Shown piece by piece: positions 8,238 to 17,873 of a DNA stretch of 64,000 nucleotides. The stretch is from Mumia sp. zg.B17. GTDB lineage: Bacteria > Actinomycetota > Actinomycetes > Propionibacteriales > Nocardioidaceae. Both the position numbers and the translations under genes were made by a program. Below the pieces are notes generated by a model. The model was not told where the DNA came from and ran no database searches. It saw only the letters and a program-made list of their open reading frames with translations. The stretch's first letter is position 1. Each line of letters begins with the position of its first letter. Where the stretch lies: assembly GCF_019550915.1 (NCBI RefSeq), contig NZ_JAHWCI010000008.1, positions 124,001 through 188,000 on the forward strand, written 5' to 3'.

Positions 8238-8927
8238 TTGCCGACCTGGACGTCCCGCCGGATCGAGCCCGGTCACAGCCTGCGCGAGCAGATCGAGGAG
8301 TCGCTGACCGCGGCGATCGTCACCGGCCTCGTGGAACCGCACGAGCTGCTCACCGTCCCTGTGCTCGCGTCACAGTACGAGGTGTCGGCCACGCCGGTGC
8401 GCGAGGCGATGCTCAACCTCGCTCGTCGCGGTTTCGTCGTCCCCGTGCGCAACAAGGGCTTCCGCGTCCGCGAGGTCGGGCGTGACGAGCTCTCCAACCT
8501 CGTACGGACCAGGCGCCTGCTGGAGTGCCCCACGATGCTCGACGTCGCCGAGCGGTTCACCGCGGCGGACCGGCCCGCCTTCGACGCGCTCGTCGTCCGC
8601 GTCCGCGACGCGGCCGACGCGCGGGACTTCCCGACCTACGTCCGGGCCGACAAGGAGCTTCACCTCGGTCTCCTCGCGCTCCTGGGCAACCCGATCCTCG
8701 TCGAGGTTGTCGGCAACCTGCGCGACCAGACACGCACGGTGGGCATCGCCGCCAAGATCACCCGCGAGCAGCTCCGGGCGTCGATCGACGAGCACGAGGC
8801 CCTCCTCGACTTCCTGGAGGCCGGCGACGGGGCGGCGGCGAGCGAGCTGATGTCACGCCACATCGGTCACGTCCTCGGCTGGTGGAGCGGTGTGGCGGAG
8901 GACACCACGCCGTCGGCGACGTTGTAA
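8238..8927 (+). CDS. GntR-family regulator, FCD subfamily
   Basis: A regulator of about 229 residues. It has an N-terminal winged helix ([17 protein letters not shown], then [19 protein letters not shown]) and an FCD ligand domain with regularly placed Asp and His residues ending in [13 protein letters not shown] prefer TTG at 8238 because GAGGAG lies 8 bases upstream. GTG at 8229 would overlap that site. FCD regulators are commonly repressors relieved by an organic or amino acid. Three similar palindromes (before this gene, the transporter and the dehydrogenase operon) make it the likely regulator of hydroxyproline use rather than of pflB. Confidence 0.88.
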   Translation: MPTWTSRRIEPGHSLREQIEESLTAAIVTGLVEPHELLTVPVLASQYEVSATPVREAMLNLARRGFVVPVRNKGFRVREVGRDELSNLVRTRRLLECPTMLDVAERFTAADRPAFDALVVRVRDAADARDFPTYVRADKELHLGLLALLGNPILVEVVGNLRDQTRTVGIAAKITREQLRASIDEHEALLDFLEAGDGAAASELMSRHIGHVLGWWSGVAEDTTPSATL

Positions 8928-8970
8928 CCCAACTGTTTTCCCTATCTACTTCCGCGTAATCCGCGTCACG

Positions 8971-8994
8971 TGATATGTAATATGTCACATATCA
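8971..8994. promoter_or_regulatory. Operator-like site C, before the ABC transporter operon
   Basis: A perfect inverted repeat, TGATATGT / ACATATCA, with an 8-base centre. Read on the minus strand, bases 8991-8976 give TATGTGACATATTACA, matching the core of sites A and B. It is an A/T-rich island in GC-rich DNA, 40 bases before the binding-protein ATG. Confidence 0.75.
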
Positions 8995-9034
8995 AGGCAC
9001 GGCGATGACCCGCGCCGACGAGGAAGGAACACGC

Positions 9035-10216
9035 ATGAAGAGCACTCGGTCCGCGTCGGTCTGGCGGCGCGCCCGCTATCTGGCCGCCAGCGTCGCTCTC
9101 GCGACTGCCGTCGCAGGTTGCGGCGGTGGCGTCGGTGGAAGCGACGACGAGAAGTCCGGCGACACGATCAAGTTCGGCATGCTCGCCCCCTTCTCCGGTA
9201 CGGAGAGCGCGTTCGGCGACTACATGAAGAACGGCGCCGCCCTCGCCGTCGAGGAGATCAACGCCGACGGCGGCATCGACGGCAAGGACATCGAGCTCGT
9301 GACCCAGGACGACGGGTGCGACGCGACGACCGCCGTCGCGGCCGCCAACAAGCTCGTCTCCCAGGGAGTCGTGGCGTCGGTGGGCGGCTACTGCTCGGGC
9401 GCGACGCTCCCGACGCTCCCGATCTTCCTGCAGGCCGAGGTGCCGATGGTCATCCCGGCGGCCAACTCCAACGCGCTCGTCGAGGCCGACCAGGAGAACG
9501 TCTTCCTCATCAACGGCACCGGCACCCAGCAGGCCGCCGCCGCCGTCGCGTTCGCGAAGAAGGAGGGTGCCTCCAAGATCGCGGTGATCGACGACTCGAC
9601 CGACTACTCCGTCGACCTCGCCGACTCGTTCGTCGAGCAGGCCAAGTCCGCCGGTCTCGACGTCGTGCTGGACGCGACCATGACGCCGAAGGAGAAGGAC
9701 TACTCCGCCGAGGCCAACAAGCTCGTGAAGTCCGGCGCCGACTTCGTCTACTGGACGGGCTACTACCAGGAGGGCGGCCTGCTGAACCGCCAGTCCAAGG
9801 ACGCCGGCTACAAGGGCACGTTCCTCGCCGGTGACGGCTCGGTCGATGCCAGCTTCGCGGAGATCTCCGGCAAGGACTACACCGACAACGTCTACGCGAC
9901 CTTCACCCAGACGCCCGACATGCTCGAGGGTGCCGAGGACTGGATCGCCGACTACACGAAGAAGTTCGGCGACGAGCCTGGCCCGTACTCGACGCAGTCC
10001 TACGACGCGGTCCGGGTGATGGCCGAGGCGATCAAGAACGCCGACTCCACCGAGATGAAGGACGTCAACGCCGCGCTGCGCGACCTCGACGGGTTCCCCG
10101 CCTTCTCCGGTCCGATCACCTTCACCGAGGAAGGCACCCTCGCCGAGGGCGGCTTCGCGATCGTGACGATCGGCGACGACGGCTCGTTCGTCCTGCACGA
10201 CGACCTGCAGGGCTGA
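9035..10216 (+). CDS. Branched-chain-type ABC transporter substrate-binding lipoprotein
   Basis: A 393-residue periplasmic-binding-protein type I (LivJ/UrtA-like) solute receptor. It has a signal peptide and a lipobox AVAGC with Cys29 as the lipidation site. Family features are IKFGMLAPFSGTESAFG, then NGAALAVEEINADGG. The ATG follows AAGGA. Placed directly downstream of operator site C and ahead of the matching permeases and ATPases, it probably binds hydroxyproline or a related imino acid. That substrate is inferred from context, since the HAAT family itself covers many amino acids and amides. Confidence 0.9.
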   Translation: MKSTRSASVWRRARYLAASVALATAVAGCGGGVGGSDDEKSGDTIKFGMLAPFSGTESAFGDYMKNGAALAVEEINADGGIDGKDIELVTQDDGCDATTAVAAANKLVSQGVVASVGGYCSGATLPTLPIFLQAEVPMVIPAANSNALVEADQENVFLINGTGTQQAAAAVAFAKKEGASKIAVIDDSTDYSVDLADSFVEQAKSAGLDVVLDATMTPKEKDYSAEANKLVKSGADFVYWTGYYQEGGLLNRQSKDAGYKGTFLAGDGSVDASFAEISGKDYTDNVYATFTQTPDMLEGAEDWIADYTKKFGDEPGPYSTQSYDAVRVMAEAIKNADSTEMKDVNAALRDLDGFPAFSGPITFTEEGTLAEGGFAIVTIGDDGSFVLHDDLQG

Positions 10217-10225
10217 CGTCTGAGA

Positions 10226-10256
10226 GGGGTCCCGGCTCCTGTGGGGCCGGGACCCC
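10226..10256 (+). terminator. Strong hairpin between binding-protein and permease genes
   Basis: A perfect 11-bp stem (GGGGTCCCGGC with its complement) and a 9-base loop begin 9 bases after the binding-protein stop. No T-run follows. Such hairpins often stabilise the upstream mRNA or partly terminate, so that the binding protein is made in excess over the membrane parts. Confidence 0.7.
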
Positions 10257-10283
10257 GTATCGCTGGATCACGATCGGAGCCTC

Positions 10284-11177
10284 ATGTCGCAGATCATCAT
10301 CAACGGCCTGTTCGTCGGGTCGTTCTACGCCCTCATCGCGCTCGGCTACAGCATGGTGTACGGGATCATCAAGCTGCTCAACTTCGCCCACGGCGACGTC
10401 TACATGATCGGCGCCTTCGTCGGCTTCGTCCTGCTGACGTCCTTCGGTGGCCTCGCCGCAGCGGCCACCATCCCGACACTCGTCCTGCTCGTGCTGGTCG
10501 CGATGATCTTCACCGGGCTGCTCGGGGTGACGGTCGAGCGCGTGGCGTACAGACCGTTGAGATCGTCACCACGGTTGGCGGTCCTCATCACCGCGGTGGG
10601 CATGTCCTTCACCCTCGAGTACGCGGTCCGCCAGATCTTCGGCCCGTCCCCCAAGGCGTACCCCGTGCGGGTCAGCGGAGGCAGCGTCGAGTTCATCGGT
10701 GCTCGCATCTCCACCGCACAGCTGGTGCTGATGGCCCTCGCCGCACTCCTGATGGTCGTGCTCGCGTTCTACGTGAACCGCACGCGGGAGGGCCGCGCGA
10801 TGCGCGCCATCGCCCTGGACCCCGCGGCCTCGACCCTGATGGGCATCAACGTCAACCGCGTCATCTCGCGGGTCTTCTTCATCGGCTCGGCACTGGCCGG
10901 CGCCGCAGGCGTCATGGCCGGCGCCTACTACGGCTCGATCGACTTCCTCATGGGGTTCGTGATCGGCATCAAGGCATTCACGGCCGCGGTGATCGGCGGC
11001 ATCGGGAACCTGTACGGCGCGATGCTCGGCGGACTGACGCTCGGTCTGCTCGAGTCCTTCGGGACCGCCTGGCTCGGAGGGGAGTGGCGCGACGTGTTCT
11101 CGTTCGCCTGTCTGATCATCTTCTTGTCGTTCAAGCCGACCGGCATCCTCGGTGCCCGCGTCGTCGAGCGGATGTGA
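10284..11177 (+). CDS. livH: Branched-chain-type ABC transporter permease (LivH-like)
   Basis: A 297-residue inner-membrane permease with about eight hydrophobic segments. It opens with the family's GLFVGSFYALIALGYSMVYG and LLNFAHGDVYMIGAF, and carries the EAA-like AMRAIALDPAASTLMGINVNRV loop that contacts the ATPases. It pairs with the LivM-like permease 4 bases downstream. Confidence 0.93.
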   Translation: MSQIIINGLFVGSFYALIALGYSMVYGIIKLLNFAHGDVYMIGAFVGFVLLTSFGGLAAAATIPTLVLLVLVAMIFTGLLGVTVERVAYRPLRSSPRLAVLITAVGMSFTLEYAVRQIFGPSPKAYPVRVSGGSVEFIGARISTAQLVLMALAALLMVVLAFYVNRTREGRAMRAIALDPAASTLMGINVNRVISRVFFIGSALAGAAGVMAGAYYGSIDFLMGFVIGIKAFTAAVIGGIGNLYGAMLGGLTLGLLESFGTAWLGGEWRDVFSFACLIIFLSFKPTGILGARVVERM

Positions 11178-11181
11178 CCCG

Positions 11182-12354
11182 ATGAAGACTCAGGCCTCCA
11201 TCACCGCGCCCGCCCCGACCCGCGCCCGTCCCGAGCGTTCCCGTGGTTGGCGCAGCGACGACAGCGTGCTGCGGCTGCTCGGCATCGCCGCATTCGCCTT
11301 CGTGCTGCTCCTGCCGTTCATCAACGCGTCGCCGTACACGATCTCGATCATGACCACGGCACTCATCTACGTGATGCTCGCGCTCGGTCTCAACGTCGTG
11401 GTCGGCTATGCGGGCCTCCTCGACCTCGGTTACATCGCGTTCTTCGCGGTCGGCGCCTACACGTCGGGCATCCTGACCACCCACTTCGGCTGGTCGATGG
11501 TCTTCGCCGTGCCCGGCGTCATCGTCGCCTGCATCATCGCCGGCATCGTCATCGGCGGTCCGACGCTGCGGCTGCGCAGCGACTACCTCGCGATCGTCAC
11601 GCTCGGGTTCGGCGAGATCATCCGCCTGACGGCCAACAACCTGGAGATCACCGGGGGCCCGTCCGGCATCCACGGGATCCCCTCGTGGCAGCTCTTCGGC
11701 TGGGACCTCGCCGACGGCGTCACCATCGCGGGCATCTTCTTCAACGGCAAGGTCGTCTTCTACTACTTCGTCGCCGTGATCGTCGGCCTCGTCGGAGTGG
11801 TAGCACTCGGGCGACTCGCCCGCGGCAAGATGGGCCGCGCGTGGAAGGCGGTCCGCGACGACGAGGACGCCGCCGAGGCGATGGGCATCAACACCTACGT
11901 CACCAAGATCACCGCCTACATCATCGGTGCGGTCTGGGCGGGACTCGCCGGGCAGCTGATGGGGACGCACCTCACCGCGATCTCCCCCAACAGCTTCTTG
12001 TTCCTCTACTCGGCGTTGATCCTCATGGCCGTCGTGCTCGGCGGGATGGGCTCGGTGCCCGGCGTCATCATCGGCGCGCTGTTCGTCTCGCTGGCGCCTG
12101 AGTTCCTGCGGGAGTTCGCGGAGTGGCGGTTCCTGCTCTTCGGTGTGCTGCTGGTCGTGACCATGATCTTCCGTCCGACGGGCATCTGGCCCGCGACGGC
12201 CGTCCTCCCGTGGTCCAAGGACAAGCACGTCGACGAGGACGTCGACGAGGTGGAGCAGGACTCGGCCCCTGAGACGCGCGACGAGGCTGAGCTGAACGAG
12301 GGCGAGGACACCGGCGGCGACCTGCTCGCCCGCCGGGAAGGAGAGAACCGATGA
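11182..12354 (+). CDS. livM: Branched-chain-type ABC transporter permease (LivM-like)
   Basis: A 390-residue second permease, with GLNVVVGYAGLLDLGYIAFFAVGAY and FGEIIRLTANNLEITGGPSG typical of LivM. After the last membrane segment it carries an unusual acidic tail of roughly 45 residues rich in Asp and Glu (HVDEDVDEVEQD and onward). The tail is not part of the transport core. The ATG start is 4 bases after the LivH stop. The end overlaps the LivG start by ATGA. Confidence 0.92.
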   Translation: MKTQASITAPAPTRARPERSRGWRSDDSVLRLLGIAAFAFVLLLPFINASPYTISIMTTALIYVMLALGLNVVVGYAGLLDLGYIAFFAVGAYTSGILTTHFGWSMVFAVPGVIVACIIAGIVIGGPTLRLRSDYLAIVTLGFGEIIRLTANNLEITGGPSGIHGIPSWQLFGWDLADGVTIAGIFFNGKVVFYYFVAVIVGLVGVVALGRLARGKMGRAWKAVRDDEDAAEAMGINTYVTKITAYIIGAVWAGLAGQLMGTHLTAISPNSFLFLYSALILMAVVLGGMGSVPGVIIGALFVSLAPEFLREFAEWRFLLFGVLLVVTMIFRPTGIWPATAVLPWSKDKHVDEDVDEVEQDSAPETRDEAELNEGEDTGGDLLARREGENR

Positions 12355-13147
12355 CCGCGACCACCACGGAGACCGGAGAGGTCCTGCTCGAGGTCACCGA
12401 CCTGCACCTGGCCTTCGGCGGCGTGAAGGCCGTGGACGGACTGTCGATGTCGGTGCGCTCGGGCGAGATCCTCTCGGTCATCGGTCCGAACGGGGCGGGC
12501 AAGACGTCCGCCTTCAACTGCATCTCCGGGTTCTACCGTCCCACCAGCGGATCGATCACGTTCAAGGGCCGCTCGATCGTACGGTCGCTGCCGTCGACGA
12601 TCACGAAGGCGGGGATGGCACGCACCTTCCAGAACCTGCGGCTGTTCCGGGAGCTGTCGGTCCTCGACAACGTGAAGACCGCGATGCACGCTGCCCTGCG
12701 TCAGCGCTGGTACGACGCCATGCTGCACACCCCGCGTTACAAGCGCAGCGAGCGGCAGTGCCTCGAGGAGGCGCGTGGGTGGCTCGACTTCGTCGGCTTC
12801 ACCGGCGACGAGGACCTCTACGTGACCCAGCTCCCGTACGGCGAGCAGCGTCGGGTGGAGATCGCTCGTGCCCTCGCCACGAAGCCCCGCCTGCTGCTGC
12901 TCGACGAGCCGGCCGCCGGCCTGAACCACAACGAGAAGCAGCAGCTGGTCGCCCTCATCCGGCGGATCCGCGACCTGGGGATCGGCATCGTCCTCATCGA
13001 GCACGACATGGGGCTGGTGATGGACATCTCCGAGCGCATCATCGTGCTCAACCACGGCAAGGAGATCGCCGACGGGACTCCCGCGGAGATCAAGAGCGAC
13101 CCGAAGGTGATCGAGGCGTATCTCGGCTCCGAGGACGAGGAGGACGC

Positions 13148-13151
<4 letters not shown>
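12351..13151 (+). CDS. livG: ABC transporter ATP-binding protein (LivG-like)
   Basis: A 266-residue ATPase. Walker A is GPNGAGKTS, the Q-loop region is MARTFQNLRLF, the signature region is LPYGEQRRVEIARAL (LSGGQ replaced by LPYGE, usual in LivG), Walker B is LLLLDEPAAGLN and the switch is IEHDM. The BCA_ABC_TP C-terminus is present (ADGTPAEIKSDPKVIEAYLG). Overlaps both neighbours by ATGA. Confidence 0.94.
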
Positions 13152-13858
<707 letters not shown>

Positions 13859-13918
13859 TCCCGCGACTCGACGTCACGCCAGAACACAGCCCGACCCGAG
13901 AGATCGCTCCGTCCCTAC

Positions 13919-13942
13919 CAGTAATATGTGATATATTACTGA
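13919..13942. promoter_or_regulatory. Operator-like site B, before the D-hydroxyproline dehydrogenase genes
   Basis: Perfect 9-bp arms CAGTAATAT / ATATTACTG around GTGAT. The core TATGTGATATATTACT (13925-13940) matches sites A and C. It lies 21 bases before the first catabolic gene, overlapping the likely promoter, and is the most symmetrical of the three sites. Confidence 0.78.
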
Positions 13943-13962
13943 CTCCCGAACGAGGAGGCACC

Positions 13963-15141
13963 ATGCGCGCCATCGTGGTCGGCGCCGGCATCGTCGGTGC
14001 CGCCTGTGCCCGGAGCCTCGCCCGGGCCGGGGTCGACGTTCTCGTCCTCGAGCGGGGCGCCGCCGTCGGAGGCACGTCGGCGGCCTGCGAGGGCAATCTC
14101 CTCGTCTCCGACAAGACACCCGGACCGGAGCTCGACCTCTCGCTGCTGGCGGCCGACCGGTGGGCCACGGTCGCCGCCGAGCTGCACGAGGAGCTCGGGG
14201 CGGCCTTCCCCTCGGTCGAGTACGAACGCAAGGGCGGGCTCGTCGTCTCCACGACCGCCGACGGCGCCGACGCCCTGCGGGCGTTCGCCGCGACGCAGCG
14301 CACGGCAGGTGTCGACGCGCAGGACGTCGACACCGCCGGGGCGCTGGCCCTCGAGCCGTACCTCACCCGCGACGTCACCGCAGGCGTGCTCTATCCGCAG
14401 GATGCCCAGGTGCAGCCGGTGACGGCGGCCGAGGCGCTGCTGGCCTCCGCCCGCCACGCGGGGGCGATCGTCCTCACCGAGACCGAGGTCGTCGGGGCCG
14501 TCCGCAGCACAGACGGTCGCCTGATCGGTGTCTCGACACCCGCAGGCGACCACGGTGGAGACGTCGTCGTGAACGCGGCCGGCCCGTGGGCAGGCGACGT
14601 CGCCCGACGTCTCGGCGTCCACCTGCCGGTCCTCCCCCGGCGCGGGATGGTGCTCGTCACGACACGGATGCCGCACCGCGTGCTCCACAAGGTCTACGAC
14701 GCCGACTACGTCGGTGCCACCCAGTCCGCGGACGCCGACCTCCAGACCTCGACCGTGGTGGAGTCCACCGCGGCCGGCACGGTCCTCATCGGCTCCTCTC
14801 GCCAGCGTGTCGGCTTCGACGACCGCCTCGACGTCGAGGTCGTCCGTGAGATCGCGGCGAAGTCGCTGCGCATCTTCCCGTTCCTCACCAGCGCGTCGGT
14901 GCTGCGCACGTACGGCGGCTTCCGCCCCTACATGCCCGACCACCTGCCGCTCGTCGGGGCTGATCCCCGCCTACCCGGGCTCTTCCACGTCACCGGCCAC
15001 GAAGGCGCCGGCATCGGCCTCTCGGTGCCCTCGGCCGACCTGCTCCACGCGCTGGTGACCGGCTCCGCGGCCCCACTCGACCCGGCGGCGTTCGCGGTCG
15101 ACCGCCCCACGCTCGCGCCCTACCTCGAGGAGGCATCGTGA
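13963..15141 (+). CDS. FAD-dependent D-amino acid (D-hydroxyproline) dehydrogenase, catalytic subunit
   Basis: A 392-residue DadA/glycine-oxidase-fold flavoprotein. It begins with the FAD-binding VVGAGIVGAACARSLARAG and ends with GFRPYMPDHLPLVG and HVTGHEGAGIGLS. With the next two genes it matches the three-subunit D-hydroxyproline dehydrogenase (LhpB-like beta, small Fe-S gamma, pyridine-nucleotide-type alpha), which oxidises cis-4-hydroxy-D-proline to pyrroline-4-hydroxy-2-carboxylate and passes electrons to the respiratory chain. Its end overlaps the Fe-S gene by GTGA. The substrate is assigned from gene context. Confidence 0.88.
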   Translation: MRAIVVGAGIVGAACARSLARAGVDVLVLERGAAVGGTSAACEGNLLVSDKTPGPELDLSLLAADRWATVAAELHEELGAAFPSVEYERKGGLVVSTTADGADALRAFAATQRTAGVDAQDVDTAGALALEPYLTRDVTAGVLYPQDAQVQPVTAAEALLASARHAGAIVLTETEVVGAVRSTDGRLIGVSTPAGDHGGDVVVNAAGPWAGDVARRLGVHLPVLPRRGMVLVTTRMPHRVLHKVYDADYVGATQSADADLQTSTVVESTAAGTVLIGSSRQRVGFDDRLDVEVVREIAAKSLRIFPFLTSASVLRTYGGFRPYMPDHLPLVGADPRLPGLFHVTGHEGAGIGLSVPSADLLHALVTGSAAPLDPAAFAVDRPTLAPYLEEAS

Positions 15142-15467
15142 CCCCGCGTCCTGTCGACCCCGCCCGCGATCCCGCGGAGCCGGCCCTCGCCACGACGGTG
15201 ACCATCGAGTTCGAGGGGCGCCGGTACGAGGGCGTGCGCGGCCAGACCGTCGCCGGCATCCTGCTCTCCCACGACGTCCTCGACTGGCGTACGACGTCGG
15301 TCTCCGGAGCGGGCCGGGGCCTCTTCTGCGGGATCGGCGTCTGCTTCGACTGCGTCGTGAGCGTCGACGGTGTCCGCGACGTCCGTGCGTGCCAGCGACG
15401 CGCCCGCGGCGGCGAGCTGGTCGAGCGCCAGCACGACCGGCTGCCCCAGCCCCGAGAGGAGCGATGA
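15138..15467 (+). CDS. Small [2Fe-2S] subunit of D-hydroxyproline dehydrogenase
   Basis: A 109-residue HcnA-like ferredoxin subunit. VTIEFEGRRYEGVRGQTVAG is the beta-grasp N-terminus. The cluster ligands are Cys-x4-Cys-x2-Cys in CGIGVCFDC plus a later RACQR. It links the flavin of the catalytic subunit to the larger electron-transfer subunit. Overlaps the upstream gene by GTGA; the next gene begins one base after its stop. Confidence 0.9.
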   Translation: MTPRPVDPARDPAEPALATTVTIEFEGRRYEGVRGQTVAGILLSHDVLDWRTTSVSGAGRGLFCGIGVCFDCVVSVDGVRDVRACQRRARGGELVERQHDRLPQPREER

Positions 15468-15468
15468 C

Positions 15469-16914
15469 GTGGACGTCCTCGTGATCGGCGCCGGGCCTGC
15501 CGGCATGGCCGCGGCGCACGCAGCGCGAGCCGCCGGAGCGACCGTCCGCGTGCTCGACGCCTCCGACGGGACCGGCGGCCAGTACTGGCGCCACCTGCCG
15601 GCCAGCAGGCCCGCCGCACGCGAGCGCGTGCTCCACCACCAGTGGGACCGTTATCGGCGGCTCCACCAGAGCCTCCAGTCCGACCCCGGCGTCACGGTGA
15701 GCCTGGAGGCGCACGTGTGGGCGATCGGCCAGGACGACGCCGGTCTCACGGTGCACGTCTCCCACGGTGACGTCGACGGCACCGGACAGCGCACGGAGAC
15801 GCTGCGACCCCAGCGGCTGGTCCTTGCCACCGGGGCGCACGACCGTACGCTGCCGGTCCCCGGCTGGACCCTGCCCGGCGTCGTGACCGCCGGAGCGGCC
15901 CAGGCCCTCGCCAAGGGCGAGCGGCTCGCGATCGGCGAGCGGGTCGTGGTCGCCGGATCCGGGCCGTTCCTGCTGCCGGTCACCGCCTCGCTGCTCCAGG
16001 CGGGCGCCTCCGTCGTCGGCGTCCACGAGGCCGCGCGTCCTCGACGCCTCGCCCGCGAGTGGCTCGCGCGACCGTGGGAGCTGGTCGGCACGACCCACAA
16101 GGTGAGCGAGCTCGCGGGGTACGCGAGACACCAGGTCCGCAGCCGCGTCCCGTACCGCACCGGCTCGGCGGTCGTCCGCATCCACGGAGAGGGCCGCGTC
16201 GAGGGCGTGACCGTCGCCGACGTCGATGACCGGTGGCAGCCCGTGGCCGGAACCGAGAGTGAGGTGTCGTGCGACGCCGTCTGCCTCGGCCACGGCTTCG
16301 TCCCGCGCCTCGAGCTCGCGATCGCCGCCGGCTGCGGACTCACCGACCAGCGCTTCGTCGCCGTCGACGCCCACCAGCGCACCACGGTCGCGGGTGTGCT
16401 CGCGGCTGGTGAGCTGACGCAGATCGGCGGCGTGGACCTCGCCCTCGCCGAGGGTGAGATCGCCGGCTGGGTGGCCGGGGGCGGCGATCCGTCCGCGGCG
16501 CACCTGTCACACGCCCGCCGCGCCCGCAGCCGTTTCCGACGGTTCGCCGACCGCATCGAGGCCGCCCACGGCATCGGACCGGGATGGACGCGCTGGCTCG
16601 ACGACGACACGGTCGTGTGCCGGTGCGAGGAGGTCGGCTACGGCACGCTGACCCGCGTCGCTTCCGACACCTCGTCCGTTGGACTGCGCTCACTCAAGCT
16701 GACCACCCGAGCCGGTCTCGGCCTCTGCCAGGGGAGGGTCTGCGGCCGCACGGTCGAGACCATCCTCTCCGCGGCGAGCGGACGAGGATCCGTCCCGTTC
16801 GCCGACCACACCTCCACCGACCGGCGGCCGATCGCCGTGCCGGTCCGGGTGGGCGACCTCGCCCGACCCGCATCCCCCGACGTTCCGTCCCCCTCCCGAA
16901 AGGACCCAGCATGA
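15469..16914 (+). CDS. FAD/pyridine-nucleotide-type oxidoreductase subunit of D-hydroxyproline dehydrogenase
   Basis: A 481-residue subunit of the HcnB/LhpE type. The N-terminal dinucleotide fold is VLVIGAGPAGMAAAHAARAAG, with a second fold at VVVAGSGPFLLPVTASLLQAG. The C-terminal BFD-like [2Fe-2S] domain has VCRCEEV and GLCQGRVCGR as its Cys pairs. GTG at 15469 is chosen because translation from there starts exactly at the nucleotide-binding strand, with GAGAGGAG upstream. The ATG at 15464 is out of frame. It overlaps the deaminase start by ATGA. Confidence 0.9.
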   Translation: MDVLVIGAGPAGMAAAHAARAAGATVRVLDASDGTGGQYWRHLPASRPAARERVLHHQWDRYRRLHQSLQSDPGVTVSLEAHVWAIGQDDAGLTVHVSHGDVDGTGQRTETLRPQRLVLATGAHDRTLPVPGWTLPGVVTAGAAQALAKGERLAIGERVVVAGSGPFLLPVTASLLQAGASVVGVHEAARPRRLAREWLARPWELVGTTHKVSELAGYARHQVRSRVPYRTGSAVVRIHGEGRVEGVTVADVDDRWQPVAGTESEVSCDAVCLGHGFVPRLELAIAAGCGLTDQRFVAVDAHQRTTVAGVLAAGELTQIGGVDLALAEGEIAGWVAGGGDPSAAHLSHARRARSRFRRFADRIEAAHGIGPGWTRWLDDDTVVCRCEEVGYGTLTRVASDTSSVGLRSLKLTTRAGLGLCQGRVCGRTVETILSAASGRGSVPFADHTSTDRRPIAVPVRVGDLARPASPDVPSPSRKDPA

Positions 16915-17825
16915 CCAGCACCATCGATCTCGGCGGCGTCGTCGTCGCGACCGCCCTCGCGTTCAAGGAGGACCCGTCGGCGCCCGCCGGGCTCGCGGTC
17001 GACTACGACAAGTTCGGCGAGCACGTCGACTTCCTCATGGCGAACGGGTGCCGCGGAGTCGGCCCCAACGGGTCGCTCGGCGAGTACTCCTCGCTGACCG
17101 ACGAGGAACGCCGCAAGGTCGTCCAGGTCGCGGTCGACGCCGTCGACGGACGGGGCGTCGTCGTCGCCGGCGTACACGGTGTCGGCTGGCACCAGGCGCA
17201 GGAGTGGGCGCGCAACGCCCAGGCCGACGGGGCCGACGGCGTGCTCCTGCTCCCGCCGACCCTCTATCGCTCCAACCCCGACGAGGTCGTCGAGCACTTC
17301 CGCAAGGTGGCGGAGGTCGGGATGCCGATCATGGCCTACAACAACCCCTTCGACACCAAGGTCGACGTGACCCCCGACCTCGTCGCCCGACTCGCCGAGA
17401 TCCCCGAGGTCGTCGCGATCAAGGAGTTCTCCGGTGACGTCCGCCGGGTCTACGAGATCAAGGAGAAGTGCGACATCGACGTCATCGCCGGCGCCGACGA
17501 CGTGCTCTTCGAGCTCATGGTCAACGGTGCCGTCGGCTGGTTCGCCGGCTACCCCAACGCCTTCCCCAAGGAGGCCGTCGCGCTGTACGACCTCTGCGTG
17601 GCGGGCAAGTGGCAGGAGGCCCAGCAGCTCTACGCGCAGCTCGTCGCGGTCTTCCGGTGGGACTCCCGTACGGAGTTCGTGCAGGCGATCAAGCTCTCGA
17701 TGGACATCTGCGGCAACTCGTACGGCGGGCCGACGCGACCGCCCCGCGGCCCGCTCAGCCCCGAGCAGGTCGCTGCGGTGACCGCTGACACCGAGCGCGC
17801 GCTCGCCGCGATCGCCGCACGCTGA
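16911..17825 (+). CDS. Pyrroline-4-hydroxy-2-carboxylate deaminase (DapA family)
   Basis: A 304-residue class I Schiff-base lyase of the dihydrodipicolinate synthase family. The Schiff-base Lys171 lies in VVAIKEFSGD, Tyr143 in MAYNNPFD, and the pyruvate-binding loop is GPNGSLGEYSSLT. In hydroxyproline catabolism the family member LhpC deaminates and dehydrates pyrroline-4-hydroxy-2-carboxylate to 2-oxoglutarate semialdehyde. It sits between the dehydrogenase and the semialdehyde dehydrogenase, exactly the pathway order. A biosynthetic DapA role is unlikely given this context. Confidence 0.9.
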   Translation: MTSTIDLGGVVVATALAFKEDPSAPAGLAVDYDKFGEHVDFLMANGCRGVGPNGSLGEYSSLTDEERRKVVQVAVDAVDGRGVVVAGVHGVGWHQAQEWARNAQADGADGVLLLPPTLYRSNPDEVVEHFRKVAEVGMPIMAYNNPFDTKVDVTPDLVARLAEIPEVVAIKEFSGDVRRVYEIKEKCDIDVIAGADDVLFELMVNGAVGWFAGYPNAFPKEAVALYDLCVAGKWQEAQQLYAQLVAVFRWDSRTEFVQAIKLSMDICGNSYGGPTRPPRGPLSPEQVAAVTADTERALAAIAAR

Positions 17826-17873
17826 CGTCCGAGCGCCCACGCCACCGATCCATACTCGAGTCAGGAGGTCACC

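Noticed and set aside
8052-8342. N-terminal extension of PflB up to 8342
   Set aside because: The extension overlaps the GntR coding region and has no family counterpart; the ATG at 8051 has a good ribosome site and the normal N-terminus.
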